Shown one piece after another: positions 62,091-64,000 of a DNA stretch of 64,000 bases. Each line of letters begins with the position of its first letter. The first letter of the stretch is position 1. The DNA comes from JAJVID01 sp035714085. Lineage in GTDB: Bacteria; Acidobacteriota; Blastocatellia; RBC074. Where the stretch lies: positions 11,712 to 75,711 of the forward strand of contig DASTMP010000008.1 in assembly GCA_035714085.1 (NCBI GenBank). The letters run 5' to 3'. Position numbers and translations under genes: made by a program. The notes beneath the pieces were generated by a model. That model was not told where the DNA came from and did no database searches. It worked only from the letters and a program-made list of their open reading frames with translations.

Positions 62091-63754
62091 CTGTCGCCCG
62101 GTCGGCGGGCGTCGTCAGCATCGCCGTGATGGGCAGCCGGATTCTCGGCCTGGTCCGCGAACAGGTCTTCTCTTCGTTCTTCGGCGCTAGCTTTGCCAAC
62201 GTGGCCTTTCAGATCGCTTTCCGCATTCCGAATCTTCTGCGCGATCTTTTCGCCGAAGGGGCGCTGTCGGCGGCCTTCGTCGCGACCTTTTCGCAAACCC
62301 TCGCCAAAGAAGGCGAGCGCGAGGCCTGGCGTCTGGCCAATCTGGTGAGCAACGGCCTGATCATCGTGCTCTCAGGTATAGCCGGCCTCGGGATTATTCT
62401 CTCGCCCGAGATCGTGTCTGTCTTGATACGCGGTTCTGAACATATCGACCCCCTCAGGGCGCAACTGATGACCGATCTGGCCGTCAAGATGACGCGCATC
62501 CTTTTCCCCTTTCTGCTGATGGTTTCGTTGGCGGCTGTGGCGATGGGGGTGCTCAACACCAAAGGGCGCTTCGGCATTCCCGCGTCGGCTTCGACGATGT
62601 TCAACGTCGGTTCGATCGTCGGCGGTTTGGCGTGCGCTTACCTGCTGGCGCCGGAATACATCACCAACACCGCCGCATCGCTCTTCAAGCGTCAACACCC
62701 CGCGAGAGACGATCTGGGGGCGGCCGCGGCGATCATCGGGATGGCCGTCGGAACGCTGATCGGCGGGATGCTGCAATGGCTGGTCCAGGTCCCGAGCCTT
62801 CGCGCCGTCGGTTACCGCTGGCGGCCGATCGTCAGTTTCAGGGACCCGGGCGTGAGGCAGGTGATGCGAATGATGGCGCCCGCGATCATCGGCTCGGCGG
62901 CGCCGCAGGTGATCTTCGTGATCAATACGGTCTTCGCCACGAGCGTCGCCGAAGGGGCCGTGGTCTGGCTCGGGACCGCGTGGCGCTTGATCTACCTGCC
63001 GATCGGGATTTTCGGCGTGGCCATCTCGACCGCGACCTTGCCGGTCACGTCGCGCGCGGCGGCGATGGAAAATCTGGATGAATTCCGCCGGACCCTCGCA
63101 AGCTCGCTAAGGCTGACGCTGTTGCTGACGATTCCGTCGGCGGCCGGACTGATCATTCTCAGCCGGCCGATCATCGCGTTGATTTATCAATACGGGCGAT
63201 TCACGCCGACCGACACCAAAAACACGGCGGATGCCCTTGCCTACTACGCGATCGGACTGGCGGCGTATTCGATTGTGCGCGTGCTGGCGCCGTCATTTTA
63301 CGCGCTCCGCGATACGCGCATCCCGATGATGGCCAGTCTCTTCTCGATCGTCATCAATTACGCGGTGTCGAAAATCACGGTCGATTACCTGGGAATCGGC
63401 CATATCGGGCTGGCGCTCTCGATGTCGGCCGTTTCGATAGTCAATTTCGCGATCCTCTTTTTCTTCATGCGCCGCAAACTAGGCAGGATCGAAGGCGGCA
63501 GGCTTCTTTCCACTTTCGCCAAAGTCATGCTGGCCTCGACGGCGATGGGCGCGGTCTGCTGGCTCGTCAGCAGTCAAATCGAAATTAATCTCGGCATGGA
63601 CAGACTGTTCGCGCGGTTGGTCAACGTGGGCGTCTCAGTCGCGGTCGGCATCGCCGTTTTTTGCCTGGGCGCGCGGCTGTTGAAGGTCGACGAACTGACT
63701 CAATTGACCGGCGCGCTCGCGCGCAGATTCGGAGCGCGATTTCGCCGTTCGTAG
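61985..63754 (+). CDS. murJ: Murein biosynthesis integral membrane protein (lipid II flippase)
   Basis: MOP-superfamily flippase of about 589 aa with roughly 14 membrane helices. SRILGLVREQVFSSFFGAS, IPNLLRDLFAEGALSAAFV, VVSLAAVAMGVLNTKGRF, PVTSRAAAME and SRPIIALIYQYGRFTP are MurJ/MviN hallmarks. Moves lipid II across the membrane for peptidoglycan synthesis. ATG 61985 is the likely start; residues 1-45 before SRSVARSAGVVS are atypical and repeat-encoded in part. Confidence 0.95.
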   Translation: MSNSVNANQQEAQEVAKSQTPNSVPTPHSPLPTSRSVARSAGVVSIAVMGSRILGLVREQVFSSFFGASFANVAFQIAFRIPNLLRDLFAEGALSAAFVATFSQTLAKEGEREAWRLANLVSNGLIIVLSGIAGLGIILSPEIVSVLIRGSEHIDPLRAQLMTDLAVKMTRILFPFLLMVSLAAVAMGVLNTKGRFGIPASASTMFNVGSIVGGLACAYLLAPEYITNTAASLFKRQHPARDDLGAAAAIIGMAVGTLIGGMLQWLVQVPSLRAVGYRWRPIVSFRDPGVRQVMRMMAPAIIGSAAPQVIFVINTVFATSVAEGAVVWLGTAWRLIYLPIGIFGVAISTATLPVTSRAAAMENLDEFRRTLASSLRLTLLLTIPSAAGLIILSRPIIALIYQYGRFTPTDTKNTADALAYYAIGLAAYSIVRVLAPSFYALRDTRIPMMASLFSIVINYAVSKITVDYLGIGHIGLALSMSAVSIVNFAILFFFMRRKLGRIEGGRLLSTFAKVMLASTAMGAVCWLVSSQIEINLGMDRLFARLVNVGVSVAVGIAVFCLGARLLKVDELTQLTGALARRFGARFRRS

Positions 63755-63770
63755 TTTCGATGAAAGACGC

Positions 63771-64000
63771 TCACATGTGGAGGACGATTTTCGCTATTGT
63801 GAAGTAGATTATCAGCCCGGTCGCGTCCACGAGGGTCGTGATGAGCGGGGCGGAGAGCACCGCCGGGTCTACGCCGAATCGCTCGGCCGCCAGGGGTATC
63901 AGGGCCCCCACGGTCGTCGACCATGTGCATATCGCGAGCACCGTGATCGCGACGGTGGCGGCGAGCGGCATGGTAGTCCCCCAGAGCAGGGCGCGTCCGA
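63771..64000 (-). CDS. mgtE: Magnesium transporter MgtE, C-terminal part (runs off the window)
   Basis: Open on the minus strand to the window edge. The visible C-terminal 76 residues read RALLWGTTMPLAATVAIT, VGALIPLAAERFGVDPAVLS and APLITTLVDATGLIIYF, matching the last membrane helices of MgtE-type Mg2+ channels. Start and regulatory domains lie beyond 64000. Convergent with murJ, 16 bp apart. Confidence 0.8.
   Translation of the reverse strand, partial: GRALLWGTTMPLAATVAITVLAICTWSTTVGALIPLAAERFGVDPAVLSAPLITTLVDATGLIIYFTIAKIVLHM

Overview
The window most likely comes from an Acidobacteriota chromosome of Blastocatellia type. This is an inference from gene content: tandem Ser/Thr kinases fused to TolB-like and TPR modules, the DUF1549/DUF1553 plus DUF1501 pair, F420-related genes (cofC, two LLM oxidoreductases, a PPOX protein), DUF3011 and DUF1080 proteins, high GC, and free use of GTG/TTG starts. 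No rRNA, complete tRNA, CRISPR array, prophage or recognisable transposase was found.

Layout. 1-5.4 kb: a surface/periplasmic operon (cytochrome-like DUF1549/DUF1553 protein, TlpA-like thioredoxin, DUF1501 protein). 5.5-10.7 kb: two receptor-type Ser/Thr kinases. 10.9-14.7 kb: comF, a divergent mreB-like gene, an HNH nuclease with a long leader, and a phosphatidylcholine-synthase-like gene. 14.8-23.4 kb: an acyl-CoA island (two acyl-CoA dehydrogenases, two MaoC hydratases, a CitE-type lyase) running into an LLM oxidoreductase, a PPOX protein and a SagB-type oxidase, with a GxxExxY gene inserted. 23.4-32.9 kb, minus strand: bactofilin, cofC, a sugar epimerase, purN, an S9 peptidase, purM, DUF3006, a ComEC-like hydrolase and purF. 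33.1-37.1 kb: two sulfatase-modifying-factor-like proteins and an outer-membrane-like protein. 37.4-42.4 kb: pcrA, a proteasome/HslV-like peptidase with an N-terminal serine, DsbA, VKOR and a DUF1080 protein. 42.5-46.2 kb: an amide-catabolism run. 46.3-48.5 kb: a lower-GC accessory patch (AIPR-like protein, 263-bp palindromic MITE-like element, HigA-type antitoxin, tRNA T-arm-like remnant). 48.6-57.6 kb: GH5-CBM2 cellulase, aminohydrolase, DUF3011, threonine synthase, AraC regulator, VOC protein, PLP enzyme and a POTRA/HEAT protein. 57.6-64 kb: single-chain molybdenum hydroxylase, ABM monooxygenase, argF, murJ and a partial mgtE.

The most distinctive feature is an unusually dense set of short dispersed inverted repeats, at least 20 loci in 64 kb, sitting between genes. 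Many are built from tandem 7-mers (GGGGAAT, GAGGATC, AGGTGTC/T, ACCTGAA) facing their own reverse complement. Octamer versions lie in frame inside two genes. Several arms supply the first or last codons of the neighbouring proteins. One family (core ACGAAGAAACG) flanks the GxxExxY gene in inverted orientation, which suggests that this nuclease-like protein may be linked to the repeat family's spread.

All function calls rest on reading motifs and general family knowledge; no database search was run.
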